Of a DNA stretch of 64,000 nucleotides, positions 26,212 through 35,855 are shown in pieces. The translations under genes were made by a program, and so were the position numbers. The DNA is from G963701675 sp963701675 (GTDB lineage Bacteria; Planctomycetota; Planctomycetia; Gemmatales; Gemmataceae), in contig OY969623.1 of the NCBI GenBank assembly GCA_963701675.1, positions 4,464,001-4,528,000 of the forward strand, in the 5' to 3' direction. A model generated the notes under the pieces. That model did not search any database. It saw only the letters and a program-made list of their open reading frames with translations, and was not told the DNA's origin. The first letter of the stretch is position 1. The number at the start of each line of letters is the position of its first letter.

Positions 26212-27456
26212 ATGAGAGGCCCTCTCTCCCGCCTGAGGCTGTACGCCGCCCGGCGCCAATACGGGCATGTGATTGGCGCACTTCTTGGCGGAACCGCTTC
26301 GGCCGGTGACGATGTTGCACGTCTTGAGGAATCTCTTTCTCGGTATCTGCATGTACGGCATGCGATTGCCATGCCGCGGGCGCGCACCGCCATCTATTTT
26401 GCACTCAGGAATCTGATTCAAGCGGGGCAGAATGTTATCCTCTCGCCTTACACGGTATCCGAGGTTGTCAATGCGGTCGTCTGTGCCGGCGGAACACCGG
26501 TATTCGCCGACATTGAGCGCGCGACATGCAACATCAGCGCAGGCGCGGTGGAGCAACTGATCGACGGCAACACGGGCGCCGTGCTGATCACGCATTTCTA
26601 CGGACTCCTGGCCGACGTCGAGAGCATCGCAGCCATTTGCGCCTCCCGAAACGTGCCGCTGATCGAAGACGCCGCCCAGGCCTTCGGAGCACGGCGCGGC
26701 GGGAGGTACGCGGGGACATTCGGCGTCACCGGGATCTTCAGTTTCGGGCTCCACAAGACGATCAATTCTTTCTTTGGCGGCGCGCTGGTTACCGACGACG
26801 ATGTGCTGGCCCGAAAGATACGCGACGAAGTCAGCGACTTACCGGCGCAACGCTTGGGATCGCTACTGAGTCAAGTGGGCTATGGAGCGTTTACCGATGC
26901 GATCACCTGGCCGCCGGTATTCCGCAAGCTGACCTTCCGCCTACTTCGCGGCGCATTTCTAAACGATTTGAACCTGGTGAACAACCTGCTGAAGTTCGAC
27001 ATGCAACCCAAACTGCGCACATGCATGCCAAGGGAGTTCTTGTGCCGGCTTTCGCCGTTGCAAGCCCGGCTGGTTCGCCGGCAGCTGGAATCCGTGGAAA
27101 ATGACACAGCTAGACGAATCGCGGCGGCACGGCTTTATGTCGCCGGATTGAGCGATTGTCCCGGCCTCATGTTGCCGCCGTTCCGCGACGACCACAGCCA
27201 TGTCTATTGGTACTTTCCGATTCAGTATCACGATCGAGCTGCGCTCGTTGCTCACGCCATGCGTCACGGTCGCGACATTACGATGTCATATCATCGCAAT
27301 TGCGCGAACATGCCGTGCTTTGCTCGGTGGCATCGCCCCTGCCCGAATGCCGAGGCGACCGCCAACTCACTGATCTACCTGCCCACCTATCCAGGCTACA
27401 CCGAGACCGAAATCCGCTTAACGATCGACGCCATCCGCCGGTTTTTTTCGCGCTAG
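26212..27456 (+). CDS. DegT/DnrJ/EryC1-family PLP aminotransferase
   Basis: 414 residues. The PLP enzyme pattern is AIAMPRARTAIYFAL, SPYTVSEVVNAVVCAGGTPVFADIE, the cofactor Asp in LIEDAAQAFGA, and Lys182 in FSFGLHKTINSFFGG as Schiff-base lysine. Members transaminate keto-sugars for surface polysaccharides or cyclise sugars. It lies 19 bases after the AlkD gene and just upstream of the flavin oxidoreductase at 27578, which may act on the same product (inference). The C-terminal 60 residues are less typical. Confidence 0.85.
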   Translation: MRGPLSRLRLYAARRQYGHVIGALLGGTASAGDDVARLEESLSRYLHVRHAIAMPRARTAIYFALRNLIQAGQNVILSPYTVSEVVNAVVCAGGTPVFADIERATCNISAGAVEQLIDGNTGAVLITHFYGLLADVESIAAICASRNVPLIEDAAQAFGARRGGRYAGTFGVTGIFSFGLHKTINSFFGGALVTDDDVLARKIRDEVSDLPAQRLGSLLSQVGYGAFTDAITWPPVFRKLTFRLLRGAFLNDLNLVNNLLKFDMQPKLRTCMPREFLCRLSPLQARLVRRQLESVENDTARRIAAARLYVAGLSDCPGLMLPPFRDDHSHVYWYFPIQYHDRAALVAHAMRHGRDITMSYHRNCANMPCFARWHRPCPNAEATANSLIYLPTYPGYTETEIRLTIDAIRRFFSR

Positions 27457-27577
27457 ACGGCCGACGTTAAGGAATCTCGAAAAAAATCGGATTATGTTGG
27501 CATTTTGACGACGAAACGGCGACAATGTGGCGCGCTGAACGGAACGCAGTGAGCACTCCTTACCCTTTATCCTTGCT

Positions 27578-29127
27578 ATGGCCGTCGCTGTTATCGGCTC
27601 TGGAATCGCCGCTTTGGCGTGCACGAAGGCCCTTTTGAGCCGCGGCGTGCCGGTTACCGTTATCGATGCCGGTATGACCCTTGGCGCCGAACGTGCCGCG
27701 GTGGTTCACCGCATGCAAAGTACAACGCCGGCGAATTGGTCGGCCGCGGACGTGGAAAGAGTATCGGAGAATCCGTCGCTTTACAACGGACATGTGCCCC
27801 ACAAGCTAGCCTTTGGTTCCGACTATATCTACGCTCATTCGCACCCGGCAGCGCCGGTGAGCGGCAACCATCACGCCTCTCCCACATTGGCGTTCGGTGG
27901 CTACGGAAACGTCTGGGGCGCCGCCGTGTTGCCGCCCGACCCGAATGACATCAAAACCTGGCCGATCCCGCACGAAGACCTCGAACGTTCGTATCAAGCC
28001 GTTTTCGAGTGGCTACCGATCTCCGGCGCCGACGACGGCCTGGCCCGGGCGTTTCCATTACATACGAAACGGGCCCTACCGGTGCGTATTTGCCCACAGA
28101 CGGCGGCATTGTTGCAGGATCTGGATCGCATGCGGCATTCTGACACTCTGCACGGCCAAGCCCGTCTGGCGGTGTCGGCGGCGGAGTGTCGCTACTGCGG
28201 GCAATGTCTATCGGGTTGTGTGTACGGAGCGATCTTTAATCCCGCGGACGTCTTCCAACAGCTGGTTTCGAACGGACAAATCGACTATCAGCGCGGTTGG
28301 GTCGTGAAGACAGTGAAGGAGAATGGACGAAACGTTCGCGTCACCGCACGGCGGCTCGAATCTTCCGAACGGCATGATTTCTTCTTTGATCAGGTTTTTG
28401 TCGCCGCCGGAACAATCAATTCCACCCGGATCGTGCTGGAATCTCTTGATTACTTCGGCCGACCTGTACTTTTCAAGGAAAGCCAAAAGTTCGTCGTGCC
28501 GCTCCTAAGACTTCCCGGTGCCCCGATTGCCTGGCCGCAGAGCATCACATTGCCCGCGGTGTTTCTCGAAATGAAACTTCCCGCCTTGGGCGGACATTGG
28601 ATGCACATGCAAATCTCCGCCACCAACGACTTTGTGTTGCGAAGACTTCGCATGGCTAACGGTGGATGGCGAGCGAAACTACTGAACCCACTCGCACGGC
28701 GGCTCATGGCCGTGCTCTGCGGGTTACATTCGGATCACGCCGGCGGGCTTCGTGCTACGCTGGTTCGTCCGACGGAAAACGGAGACGCCTCGCTGCAGTT
28801 GAACGAAACCGGCCTGCGGCGCACAAACATGCACGCCAAATCGCACTGCAATCTCTTAGCCAGATTGCACCGCGCTTTCGAAGCTTCGTACCGTCAATTG
28901 CGGCGATGGCGATATCGCCAGGATCCGCGAACCACATTGGCAGCACGCTGCCGATGCGTGCTCACCCAGATCACGCCCTGGAAAGTGACTTACTCGGCCG
29001 ACCGGCGCGCTGGCGGCGCATTCACGTCGTCGATTCGACGATCTTGCCTTCCATTCCAGCCACGACCACCGCACTTCCATCTATTGCGAACGCACATCGA
29101 ATTGCATCGACATGCCCGCTACTCTGA
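27578..29127 (+). CDS. GMC-type FAD oxidoreductase with four-Cys cluster, frameshifted
   Basis: N-terminal Rossmann FAD motif AVIGSGIAALACTKAL. A four-Cys cluster Cys204-x2-Cys207-x2-Cys210-x3-Cys214 (CRYCGQCLSGC) looks like a [4Fe-4S] site. The GMC C-terminal signature (SPGSANHIGSTLP..., then HVVDSTILPSIPATT) lies in the -1 frame and ends at 29127, so the frame changes near 28880-28910, equivalent to one lost base. Without correction the first frame runs to 29257 with a nonsense tail. Either an assembly error or a recent pseudogene. Substrate unknown; it may oxidise a sugar or alcohol made by the neighbouring aminotransferase. Confidence 0.75.
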
Positions 29128-29133
29128 AAAGCG

Positions 29134-29901
29134 TCATGGAGACTTGGACAGGATTGGCGCCGCCTTTAGCAACAACGATGCGGGCAGTGTGGCCTTACCG
29201 TCTTTGAGCGCTCTGGCGATGGCCTTGTTGGCAAGCTCTTGCGCCTTCGGTTCGTAACTGTGTATGAGATCGGTAACCACGCCTCGGAGGTCATTCCCCA
29301 ACTCGCGTACGCCCTCGCCGCCCACGGGGCCAACCTGGCGTAAAGCGTACTCACCCAGCTCCAGACGGCAGCCGACGACTTTCGGCTCCACCGTCAATGT
29401 GGGAGGAATCGTCGTAGCGCTAAGTGTGACGACCGCATCGCAATCAAAGGTGGCGGTTACGATTCCGTCGGCATAAGAAGTGAAGCCGATGAGTTGAATT
29501 CCATTCCGCCAGCGCTGGCGTTCGTGCTCGACATGGCCCGCAACCGTTGCCGCGATGCTGATACGTGTCTTGCCGTTTTCCAGTTTTCGAAGGTCGCGCA
29601 CCTCGATTCGCACATCCTTCGCCGGGTCGTCCAGCCACAACTTCGTCCGCGTCCAAACGCCGTTCGGCCAGACTTCTCGACCGTCGACGTTCATGCGAAC
29701 CCGTCGCGATTGTAAACGCAACGTCGGATCGATGGGTACGGTACTACCCCAGTTCGAACGACTCTCGTGCTGCCGGGCCATCTTCTCGATCGCGACCTGG
29801 TGAATCAAGTTCGAAAACGTGGTGTAATCTGGTTTGGAATCAGGCGGTACGCCAGCGGCTAATATGAGAAACGGGAAAGCCAAGATCATCGTGTTTGCCA
29901 T
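29134..29901 (-). CDS. Secreted hypothetical protein
   Basis: 255 residues with a signal peptide (MANTMILAFPFLILAAGVPP). Beta-rich middle (VWPNGVWTRTKLWLDDPAKDVRIEVRDL, GIVTATFDCDAVVTL) and a C-terminal helix with EYALRQVGPVGGEGVRELG. No enzyme motif. The gene converges with the GMC gene. Confidence 0.65.
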   Translation of the reverse strand: MANTMILAFPFLILAAGVPPDSKPDYTTFSNLIHQVAIEKMARQHESRSNWGSTVPIDPTLRLQSRRVRMNVDGREVWPNGVWTRTKLWLDDPAKDVRIEVRDLRKLENGKTRISIAATVAGHVEHERQRWRNGIQLIGFTSYADGIVTATFDCDAVVTLSATTIPPTLTVEPKVVGCRLELGEYALRQVGPVGGEGVRELGNDLRGVVTDLIHSYEPKAQELANKAIARALKDGKATLPASLLLKAAPILSKSP

Positions 29902-30023
29902 TGGCCGATCCTCGGTCGCGTTCGAGATACCGTCACTGCTTCATCCATTATCCTACTGAAGCAACGTAATCGAGAACTCCGCCGAAGTTCGTGTCATTTT
30001 TGGTGCTCCACAATATCGTTCGC

Positions 30024-30038
30024 CTGCCACATTGGCAG
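30024..30038. promoter_or_regulatory. Palindrome upstream of the groEL1 promoter
   Basis: CTGCCA-CAT-TGGCAG, arms of 6 bases with a 3-base spacer, about 80 bases upstream of the -24/-12 promoter. That is the usual distance for an enhancer-binding-protein site. Possible activator site; the protein is not identifiable. Confidence 0.4.
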
Positions 30039-30113
30039 CACCGCGCGGGTTTTCAGATGCCGTAGATTACCATAAAGCCATAGATATCAATCAGTTGCAA
30101 TAGTACGTGAAAC

Positions 30114-30131
30114 GTGGCACGAGCCTTGCTA
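30114..30131 (+). promoter_or_regulatory. Sigma-54 (-24/-12) promoter of groEL1
   Basis: TGGCACG-AGCC-TTGCT matches the sigma-54 consensus (TGGCACG-N4-TTGC) with the required 10-base GG to GC spacing. It lies 107 bases before the groEL1 start, in the correct orientation. I found no CIRCE element (TTAGCACTC-N9-GAGTGCTAA) in this 336-base gap, so regulation may be by an enhancer-binding protein rather than HrcA. Confidence 0.6.
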
Positions 30132-30237
30132 TCGGTGGGTCACTCGCGCCGGCTCACAAATGCCCGGCGAAATTGCCATCAACACATAACGTCATCAGAT
30201 CCAGGTCCTAAACGACTGCGCTGAAAGGAGATAACGG

Positions 30238-31944
30238 ATGGGAGCGAAACAATTAACGTACAGCGACGAAGCCAGACAAAAGCTCCTCGCTGGCGTCAGC
30301 AAACTTGCCCGCGCCGTGCGGAGCACTCTCGGACCCCGCGGGAGAAATGCGGTCCTGGATAAGGGTTGGGGAAGTCCCACCGTCACGAAAGACGGGGTGA
30401 CCGTTGCGGAGGAGATCGAGCTACAGGATCCGTACGAGAACATGGGTGCTCAGCTGGTGAAGGAAGCCGCGAGCAAGACCAGCGATGTCGCCGGCGACGG
30501 AACCACAACGGCGACGGTTCTCGCCGAAGCCATTTATCGGGAAGGACTCAAGAACATTGCGGCCGGGGCGGACCCTATGCAGCTCAGCCGCGGCATCCAG
30601 AAAGCTGTCGAGCGAGTGGTCGAGGAACTTCTACGGGTCGCGGAAAAGATCGACGGCAAAGACCAGAAGGAAATCAATGAAGTTGCGACCATCGCCGCCA
30701 ACAATAATACCGAGATCGGCAAGAAGCTCGCCGAAGCGATGAAGCTCGTCGGTGCTGCCAACGGCGTCATCACGATTGAGGAAGGCAAGACAGCCGATAC
30801 CGAAGTCGTCGTGGTTCAGGGCATGCAGTTCGATCGCGGATTCTTATCACCACACTTTGTCACGAATCCTGAATCGGTGACGGCAGAACTCGACAACCCG
30901 CATATCCTCATTTTCGAAGAGAAAATCTCGTCAGCCAAGAACCTCATTCCACTTCTAGAGACCATTTCGAAGAAAAAGGAGCCGCTGCTCATCATCGCCG
31001 AGGACATCGAAGGCGATGCATTGGCGACGCTGGTCTTGAACAAACTGAAGGGAATACTTCAGGTATGTGCCGTCAAGGCGCCGGGATACGGCGATCGCCG
31101 CAAGGCAATGCTCGAGGACATTGCCGCACTGACCGGTGGCCGGGCGATTTTCAAAGACCTGGGCGTCCAGCTCGAGAGCCTTCAACTCCGAGACCTGGGT
31201 CGCGCCAAGAAGATCAAGATCGATGCGGAAAACACGACAATCACCGAAGGGGCCGGCGACAAACGTGCGATCGACGGCCGCTGCGAGATGATTCGCCGAG
31301 AGATTGCAAACACCGATAGCGACTACGACCGCGAGAAGTTGCAGGAACGGCTTGCCAAGCTGGCGGGGGGCGTTGCCCAGATCAAAGTGGGCGCCGCAAC
31401 CGAGACGGAGATGAAAGAGCGAAAGGCGCTCTACGAAGATGCACTTCACGCAACCCGCGCGGCCCTGGAGGAAGGCATCGTCACCGGTGGTGGAGTTGCC
31501 TTGATACACGCACGCAGAGTGCTCGATAAGTTCGAACTTGACGGCGACGAGGACCTGGGTGTGAAGGTTCTACATCGCGTACTTGACATGCCGTGCCGCT
31601 ACATCGCGGAGAATGCGGGCCTCGACGGCACTGTGGTTGTCAACAACATCCGCCGCAACAAGGACAAGAACTACGGTTACGACGCCGACACCGGCGAGTA
31701 CACCGATCTTCGCAAGTCCGGGATCGTCGATCCGGTCAAGGTGACGCGCAGCGCCCTGCAAAACGGCGCGAGCGTGGCGTGCTTGCTGCTGACGACCGAA
31801 TCGCTCGTCGCCGAGCTTCCGGAGAAGAAAGACAAGGGCGGAATGCCCGATCCGCACGACCACCACGGGATGGGCGGAGGCATGGGAGGCATGGGTGGCA
31901 TGGGCGGCATGGGTATGGGTGGCATGGGCGGCATGGACATGTAA
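30238..31944 (+). CDS. groEL: Chaperonin GroEL, first copy
   Basis: 568 residues, longer than the usual ~545 because of the long tail. AAGGAG upstream of the ATG. Core motifs: TLGPRGRNAVLDKGWGSP, the ATP loop DVAGDGTTTATVLAEAI, and EDALHATRAALEEGIV with the catalytic Asp. The C-terminus is an extended GGM tail (HHGMGGGMGGMGGMGGMG...). It forms the folding cage with GroES. Apical and equatorial segments are intact. The second copy at 32411 lacks the GGM tail. Head of the chaperone operon, with the sigma-54 promoter just upstream. Confidence 0.97.
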   Translation: MGAKQLTYSDEARQKLLAGVSKLARAVRSTLGPRGRNAVLDKGWGSPTVTKDGVTVAEEIELQDPYENMGAQLVKEAASKTSDVAGDGTTTATVLAEAIYREGLKNIAAGADPMQLSRGIQKAVERVVEELLRVAEKIDGKDQKEINEVATIAANNNTEIGKKLAEAMKLVGAANGVITIEEGKTADTEVVVVQGMQFDRGFLSPHFVTNPESVTAELDNPHILIFEEKISSAKNLIPLLETISKKKEPLLIIAEDIEGDALATLVLNKLKGILQVCAVKAPGYGDRRKAMLEDIAALTGGRAIFKDLGVQLESLQLRDLGRAKKIKIDAENTTITEGAGDKRAIDGRCEMIRREIANTDSDYDREKLQERLAKLAGGVAQIKVGAATETEMKERKALYEDALHATRAALEEGIVTGGGVALIHARRVLDKFELDGDEDLGVKVLHRVLDMPCRYIAENAGLDGTVVVNNIRRNKDKNYGYDADTGEYTDLRKSGIVDPVKVTRSALQNGASVACLLLTTESLVAELPEKKDKGGMPDPHDHHGMGGGMGGMGGMGGMGMGGMGGMDM

Positions 31945-31956
31945 CTCAAACGTTTC

Positions 31957-31978
31957 GCCGCGGTTCACGAACCGCGGC
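31957..31978. repeat. Inverted repeat between groEL1 and groES
   Basis: Arms GCCGCGGTT and AACCGCGGC (9 bases) with a 4-base loop. No T-run follows, so it is more likely an RNA-processing or partial-attenuation hairpin than a terminator. Confidence 0.6.
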
Positions 31979-32008
31979 TGAACGTCCAATCGACAGGAGA
32001 ATTTCATC

Positions 32009-32323
32009 ATGGCGAAGGACAAAGAGATGACATTGAAAGTTCGGCCTCTGGACGACCGCGTCGTTGTTGAGCCGTTGGAAGCCGAAGAGAAGACCGCCGG
32101 CGGTATTTTGCTGCCGGATACCGCAAAGCAAAAACCGCAGCGGGGAAGAGTGCTTGCAGTTGGACCGGGCACTCTGCTCGAGGACGGCAAGCGCGGCAAG
32201 GTATCGGTCACCGTTGGCGACGAAGTCCTTTACGGGCGTTACGCCGGCACCGACATTCAAGTTGATCGCAAGGAAATCAAGATCCTTCGCGAGAACGACA
32301 TTCTGGCAAAGGTGGTCAAGTAA
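32009..32323 (+). CDS. groES: Co-chaperonin GroES
   Basis: 104 residues. Beta-barrel core VRPLDDRVVVEPLEAEEKTAGGILLPDTAKQKPQRGRVLAVGPG, including the mobile loop (EEKTAGGILLPD) that binds GroEL and the conserved GDEVLYGRYAGT. It starts AGGAG-proximal at 32009. Serves one or both GroEL copies that flank it. Confidence 0.97.
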   Translation: MAKDKEMTLKVRPLDDRVVVEPLEAEEKTAGGILLPDTAKQKPQRGRVLAVGPGTLLEDGKRGKVSVTVGDEVLYGRYAGTDIQVDRKEIKILRENDILAKVVK

Positions 32324-32334
32324 TCCGTCGAACC

Positions 32335-32390
32335 ACAAAGACACAAAGACCACGAAGAAGACCGAAGTTCTTTGTGCCTTTGTGGTGAAT
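32335..32390. repeat. Inverted repeat array (ACAAAGA-like) between groES and groEL2
   Basis: Left arm of CACAAAGA and CACGAAGA repeats (period 7-9), then an inverted arm TTCTTTGTGCCTTTGTGGT. It fills the gap between two same-strand chaperone genes and may form a hairpin in the transcript. Confidence 0.75.
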
Positions 32391-32410
32391 ACACAGGAGA
32401 TGAATCGAAC

Positions 32411-34036
32411 ATGGCAAAGCAACTTCTCTATACCGACGACGCCCGCAAGAAACTATTGGCCGGCGCCGACAAGCTCGCACATGCCGTCGGCATCACGCTT
32501 GGACCGACCGGCCGGAACGTCATTCTCGACAAAAGTTTTGGCGGCCCCACCGTGACCAAAGACGGTGTAACGGTTAGTAAGGAAATCGATCTGCCGGACC
32601 CATTTGAGAATATGGGCGCCAAGTTGGTCAATGCCGTGGCACAGAAAACCAGCGACATCGCCGGTGACGGCACGACGACGGCGACCATCCTGGCACTTTC
32701 GATTTACCAAGAAGGCTTGCGCAACATCACGGCGGGCGCCAATCCGATGAGCGTCAAGCGCGGCATCGACAAAGCGGTGGATGCCGTTGTCAACTACTTG
32801 GAAAGTATCACCAAGAAGCTGACCAAGAAGGAAGAAATGGAACAGGTGGCGAGCATCAGCGCGAATAACGACCCGACCATCGGCACCCTGATGGCCGACG
32901 CCTTCGAGAAAGTTGGCAAAGACGGCGTGATCACCGTCGAGGAAGGAAAGACGTCCGAAACGGCGTTGGAATTTGTCGAAGGCATGCAGTTTGATAAAGG
33001 CTACATTTCGCCATACTTCATCACCGATCCAACCGGCATGAAATGCGAGCTGGAAGATTGCTACATTTTGATTCACGAAAAGAAGCTGGCCAATGTCCGC
33101 GACATGTTGCCGCTTCTCGAAAAGATTGCGCAGGCAGGCAAGCCGCTTTTGATCATCGCCGAAGACGTCGAGAGCGAAGCCCTGGCCGCACTGGTGGTCA
33201 ATCGGCTGCGAGGTGTACTTCAGGTGTGCGCGGTGAAAGCGCCCGGATTCGGCGACCGACGTAAGGCCATGCTGCAAGACATCGCTGTCCTGACGGCCGG
33301 CCAGTTCATCAGTGAAGACCTCGGCATCAAGCTCGAAAACGTCACGCTCGAACAGCTTGGCAAGGCAAAAACCGTTCGCGTCGAAAAGGAAAACACGACG
33401 ATCATTAGCGGCGGTGGCAAAGGGGCCGACATCAAACGGCGGATCGACCAGATTCGCGCGCAAATGGACCAAACCGACAGCGAGTACGACAAGGAAAAGT
33501 TCAGTGAACGGTTGGCGAAGCTGACGGGCGGCGTGGCCATCATCCGCGTCGGCGCGGCTACCGAGGCCGACATGAAACAGAAGAAAGGCCGCGTCGAAGA
33601 CGCACTGCACGCCACGCGGGCGGCCGTAGCCGAAGGGATTCTTCCGGGCGGCGGAGTGGCACTCATTCGAGCCATCGATGCCGTCGAAGCCATCGCCAAG
33701 AAGCTCGATAGCGACGAAAGGCTCGGCGCCGAAATTGTTGCCCGTGCATTGGAGAAACCGGTGCGCATCATCGCACAGAACACCGGTGACGATGGCGCCG
33801 TGGTGGCCGACGAGATCCGCCAACAGGGCAAGAAGTCGGCCCACATCGGGTATAATGCGAATACCGGCGAGTACGTCGATATGTTCAAAGCCGGCATCGT
33901 TGATCCGACCAAAGTAACGCGGTCTGCTCTGCAGAACGCCGCCAGCATCGCCGGACTCATGCTCACGACCGAAGTGATGATCACCAAGATCGATGAAGAT
34001 GAGCCCAAGAGCAAGGTGCACGGGGCGATCCGCTGA
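32411..34036 (+). CDS. groEL: Chaperonin GroEL, second copy
   Basis: About 541 residues from the ATG at 32411 (MAKQLLYTDD); the longer frame from 32372 runs through repeats. Motifs: TLGPTGRNVILDKSFGGP, DIAGDGTTTATILALSIYQEG and VEDALHATRAAVAEGI. The C-terminus ends SKVHGAIR and lacks the GGM tail of the first copy, so it may have a different client set or form mixed rings. Codon use and context match the neighbours, so it is a paralogue, not a recent transfer. Confidence 0.96.
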   Translation: MAKQLLYTDDARKKLLAGADKLAHAVGITLGPTGRNVILDKSFGGPTVTKDGVTVSKEIDLPDPFENMGAKLVNAVAQKTSDIAGDGTTTATILALSIYQEGLRNITAGANPMSVKRGIDKAVDAVVNYLESITKKLTKKEEMEQVASISANNDPTIGTLMADAFEKVGKDGVITVEEGKTSETALEFVEGMQFDKGYISPYFITDPTGMKCELEDCYILIHEKKLANVRDMLPLLEKIAQAGKPLLIIAEDVESEALAALVVNRLRGVLQVCAVKAPGFGDRRKAMLQDIAVLTAGQFISEDLGIKLENVTLEQLGKAKTVRVEKENTTIISGGGKGADIKRRIDQIRAQMDQTDSEYDKEKFSERLAKLTGGVAIIRVGAATEADMKQKKGRVEDALHATRAAVAEGILPGGGVALIRAIDAVEAIAKKLDSDERLGAEIVARALEKPVRIIAQNTGDDGAVVADEIRQQGKKSAHIGYNANTGEYVDMFKAGIVDPTKVTRSALQNAASIAGLMLTTEVMITKIDEDEPKSKVHGAIR

Positions 34037-34110
34037 ACGAAGAAACGATGAACGATGAACGATGAATCGGCGTTCGGTTCATCGTTCATCGTCTATCATT
34101 CATCGTTTCC
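34035..34110. repeat. Heptamer tandem array, inverted (GAACGAT family)
   Basis: Units of GAACGAT and GAATCGG on the left, then ATCGTTC units on the right. It occupies the gap between groEL2 and dnaJ, another same-strand pair. Confidence 0.85.
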
Positions 34111-34125
34111 CCGCATGGGGATGTG

Positions 34126-35268
34126 ATGGCCAGTCGGAAGAGAGACTATTATGAGGTGCTCGGTGTCGAACGCAATGTAGACGCCGAGGAGATCAAGCGG
34201 GCTTATCGCAAGTTGGCCATGCAGTATCACCCTGACCGAAACGTCGGGGACGCTGGGGCGGAAGTGAAGTTCAAGGAAGCGGCCGAGGCCTACGAAGTCC
34301 TGCACGATCCGCAAAAACGACAACGCTACGATCAATTTGGCCATGCCGGCCTGGACGGGATGAGCGTCCCGCACTTCCACGATGCCCAATCAGTTTTCGA
34401 TTTGTTCGGCGATATCTTCGGCGAGTTTTTCGGTGGCCGGCGCGGGCACTCCGGGCCGCAGTCTGGCCGTGACCTACAGGTCGGCGTCGAGATCGAATTG
34501 ACCGACGCGGCACGCGGCGTGCAGAAGACCGTAGCTATTGCTCGCGAAGAATGGTGCAGCGATTGCAGCGGCAACGGATGCAGGCGCGGCACCAATCCCG
34601 CAACGTGCCGGCGCTGCGGCGGCCAGGGCGTGGTTATCCAGGCGCAGGGGTTTTTTCGCATCCAGCAGACCTGCCGCGGCTGCGGCGGACGGGGCGCCGT
34701 CATTACCGACCCGTGTGGTGGGTGCCATGGAAGCGGACGTGTGCTGAGCCGGCAATCGATCGACGTTGCCATTCCACCCGGCGTTGACACGGGGACTCGA
34801 ATCCGCCTCACCGGCGAAGGCGAAGTCGGAGAACCGGGCGCGCCGCGGGGCGACTTGTATTGTGCGATTCGCGTTGCCGAGCACCCGTTCTTCCAAAGGG
34901 ACGGCAATCACCTCGTGTGCCAGGTGCCAATAACGGTAAGCCAGGCGGCGCTCGGCGGCGAGATTCAGGTGCCGACTTTGAATGGGGCCATGTCGCACAA
35001 GCTTCGCCGCGGCGTACAAAGCGGCGACGTGGTTCGCCTTAGCGGTAAGGGAATGCCGAGCCTTCGCGGTGGTTATCCAGGCGATTTGGTGGTCCAGGTA
35101 TTAGTGGAGACGCCAAGGAATCTAACAAAACGTCAGGAGGAGCTCTTCCGCGAGCTCGCCGAGATTGAACAGAGCAACGTGTCGCCGCAGCGAAAGAGCT
35201 TTCTGGAAAAGCTGCGCGGATTCTTCACGGCCCAGGCGGGTGTCGATTCAACGAGTGCGTCAAGCTGA
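34126..35268 (+). CDS. dnaJ: DnaJ-type J-domain co-chaperone
   Basis: About 380 residues from the ATG at 34126 (an earlier GTG is at 34123). J domain KRDYYEVLGVERN...AYRKLAMQYHPDRN (HPD intact), then a Gly/Phe region, then four zinc-binding motifs CSDCSGNG, CRRCGGQG, CRGCGGRG and CGGCHGSG. The C-terminal substrate domain is followed by a 40-residue tail. Type I DnaJ. Partners are grpE just downstream and a DnaK elsewhere; no dnaK lies in the window. Confidence 0.95.
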   Translation: MASRKRDYYEVLGVERNVDAEEIKRAYRKLAMQYHPDRNVGDAGAEVKFKEAAEAYEVLHDPQKRQRYDQFGHAGLDGMSVPHFHDAQSVFDLFGDIFGEFFGGRRGHSGPQSGRDLQVGVEIELTDAARGVQKTVAIAREEWCSDCSGNGCRRGTNPATCRRCGGQGVVIQAQGFFRIQQTCRGCGGRGAVITDPCGGCHGSGRVLSRQSIDVAIPPGVDTGTRIRLTGEGEVGEPGAPRGDLYCAIRVAEHPFFQRDGNHLVCQVPITVSQAALGGEIQVPTLNGAMSHKLRRGVQSGDVVRLSGKGMPSLRGGYPGDLVVQVLVETPRNLTKRQEELFRELAEIEQSNVSPQRKSFLEKLRGFFTAQAGVDSTSASS

Positions 35269-35277
35269 GTGTGACGA

Positions 35278-35838
35278 ATGAATAAGAAACAAGACACAAC
35301 CGCATCGAGCGACGACTCTGCGTTCATGCAGGACCCAGCGGCTTTGGTGATTGAAGACTTGGAAAAACTGCGCGCCAAGGCCGAGGAGCGGGATCAGTTC
35401 CTCGCCCTGTTGCAGCGAACTCAGGCAGACTTCGAGAACTACCAGAAACGCAACCAGCGTGAACGCGAGCAAGAGTGGCGCTACCGCAGCGAAGGTCTGA
35501 TCCGCGACCTACTCGGCGTCCTCGACAATCTGAACCGCGCCGTGGAAGCCGCTCATCAGGCGAACGAGTCCGGCCCGCTGGTCAAAGGGGTCGACATGGT
35601 GGTGACACAATTCCTCGACATGTTGAAACGTCACGGAGTGACGCCGATCGAGGTGAACGAAGGACAGCCGTTTGACCCCAACGTCCACGAGGCCGTCATG
35701 CAAAAACCCACGACCGAGTTGCCGCCGAATTCGGTCGCTCAGGTATTTCAGCGTGGGTACATGCTCCACGACCGCGTTCTGCGTCCCGCCAGCGTCGTGG
35801 TAGCGGGTGCCCAAACGAACGATGAATCGGAAGCGTAA
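35278..35838 (+). CDS. grpE: GrpE nucleotide-exchange factor
   Basis: 186 residues, starting 9 bases after dnaJ. A long N-terminal coiled coil (LIEDLEKLRAKAEERDQFLALLQRTQADFENYQKRNQRE) leads to the beta-domain signature (VAQVFQRGYMLHDRVLRPASVVV). It exchanges ADP for ATP on DnaK. In most bacteria grpE precedes dnaK or follows hrcA; here it follows dnaJ in the groEL block. Confidence 0.94.
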   Translation: MNKKQDTTASSDDSAFMQDPAALVIEDLEKLRAKAEERDQFLALLQRTQADFENYQKRNQREREQEWRYRSEGLIRDLLGVLDNLNRAVEAAHQANESGPLVKGVDMVVTQFLDMLKRHGVTPIEVNEGQPFDPNVHEAVMQKPTTELPPNSVAQVFQRGYMLHDRVLRPASVVVAGAQTNDESEA

Positions 35839-35855
35839 AGGAAGAACGAGGTCCT

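Noticed and set aside
29902..30237. CIRCE (HrcA operator) in front of groEL1
   Set aside because: No TTAGCACTC-N9-GAGTGCTAA or close variant was found in this gap.
32453..34021. 522-codon minus-strand ORF opposite groEL2
   Set aside because: Antisense of a conserved chaperonin with high GC third positions. No motif, and groEL2 is unmistakable.
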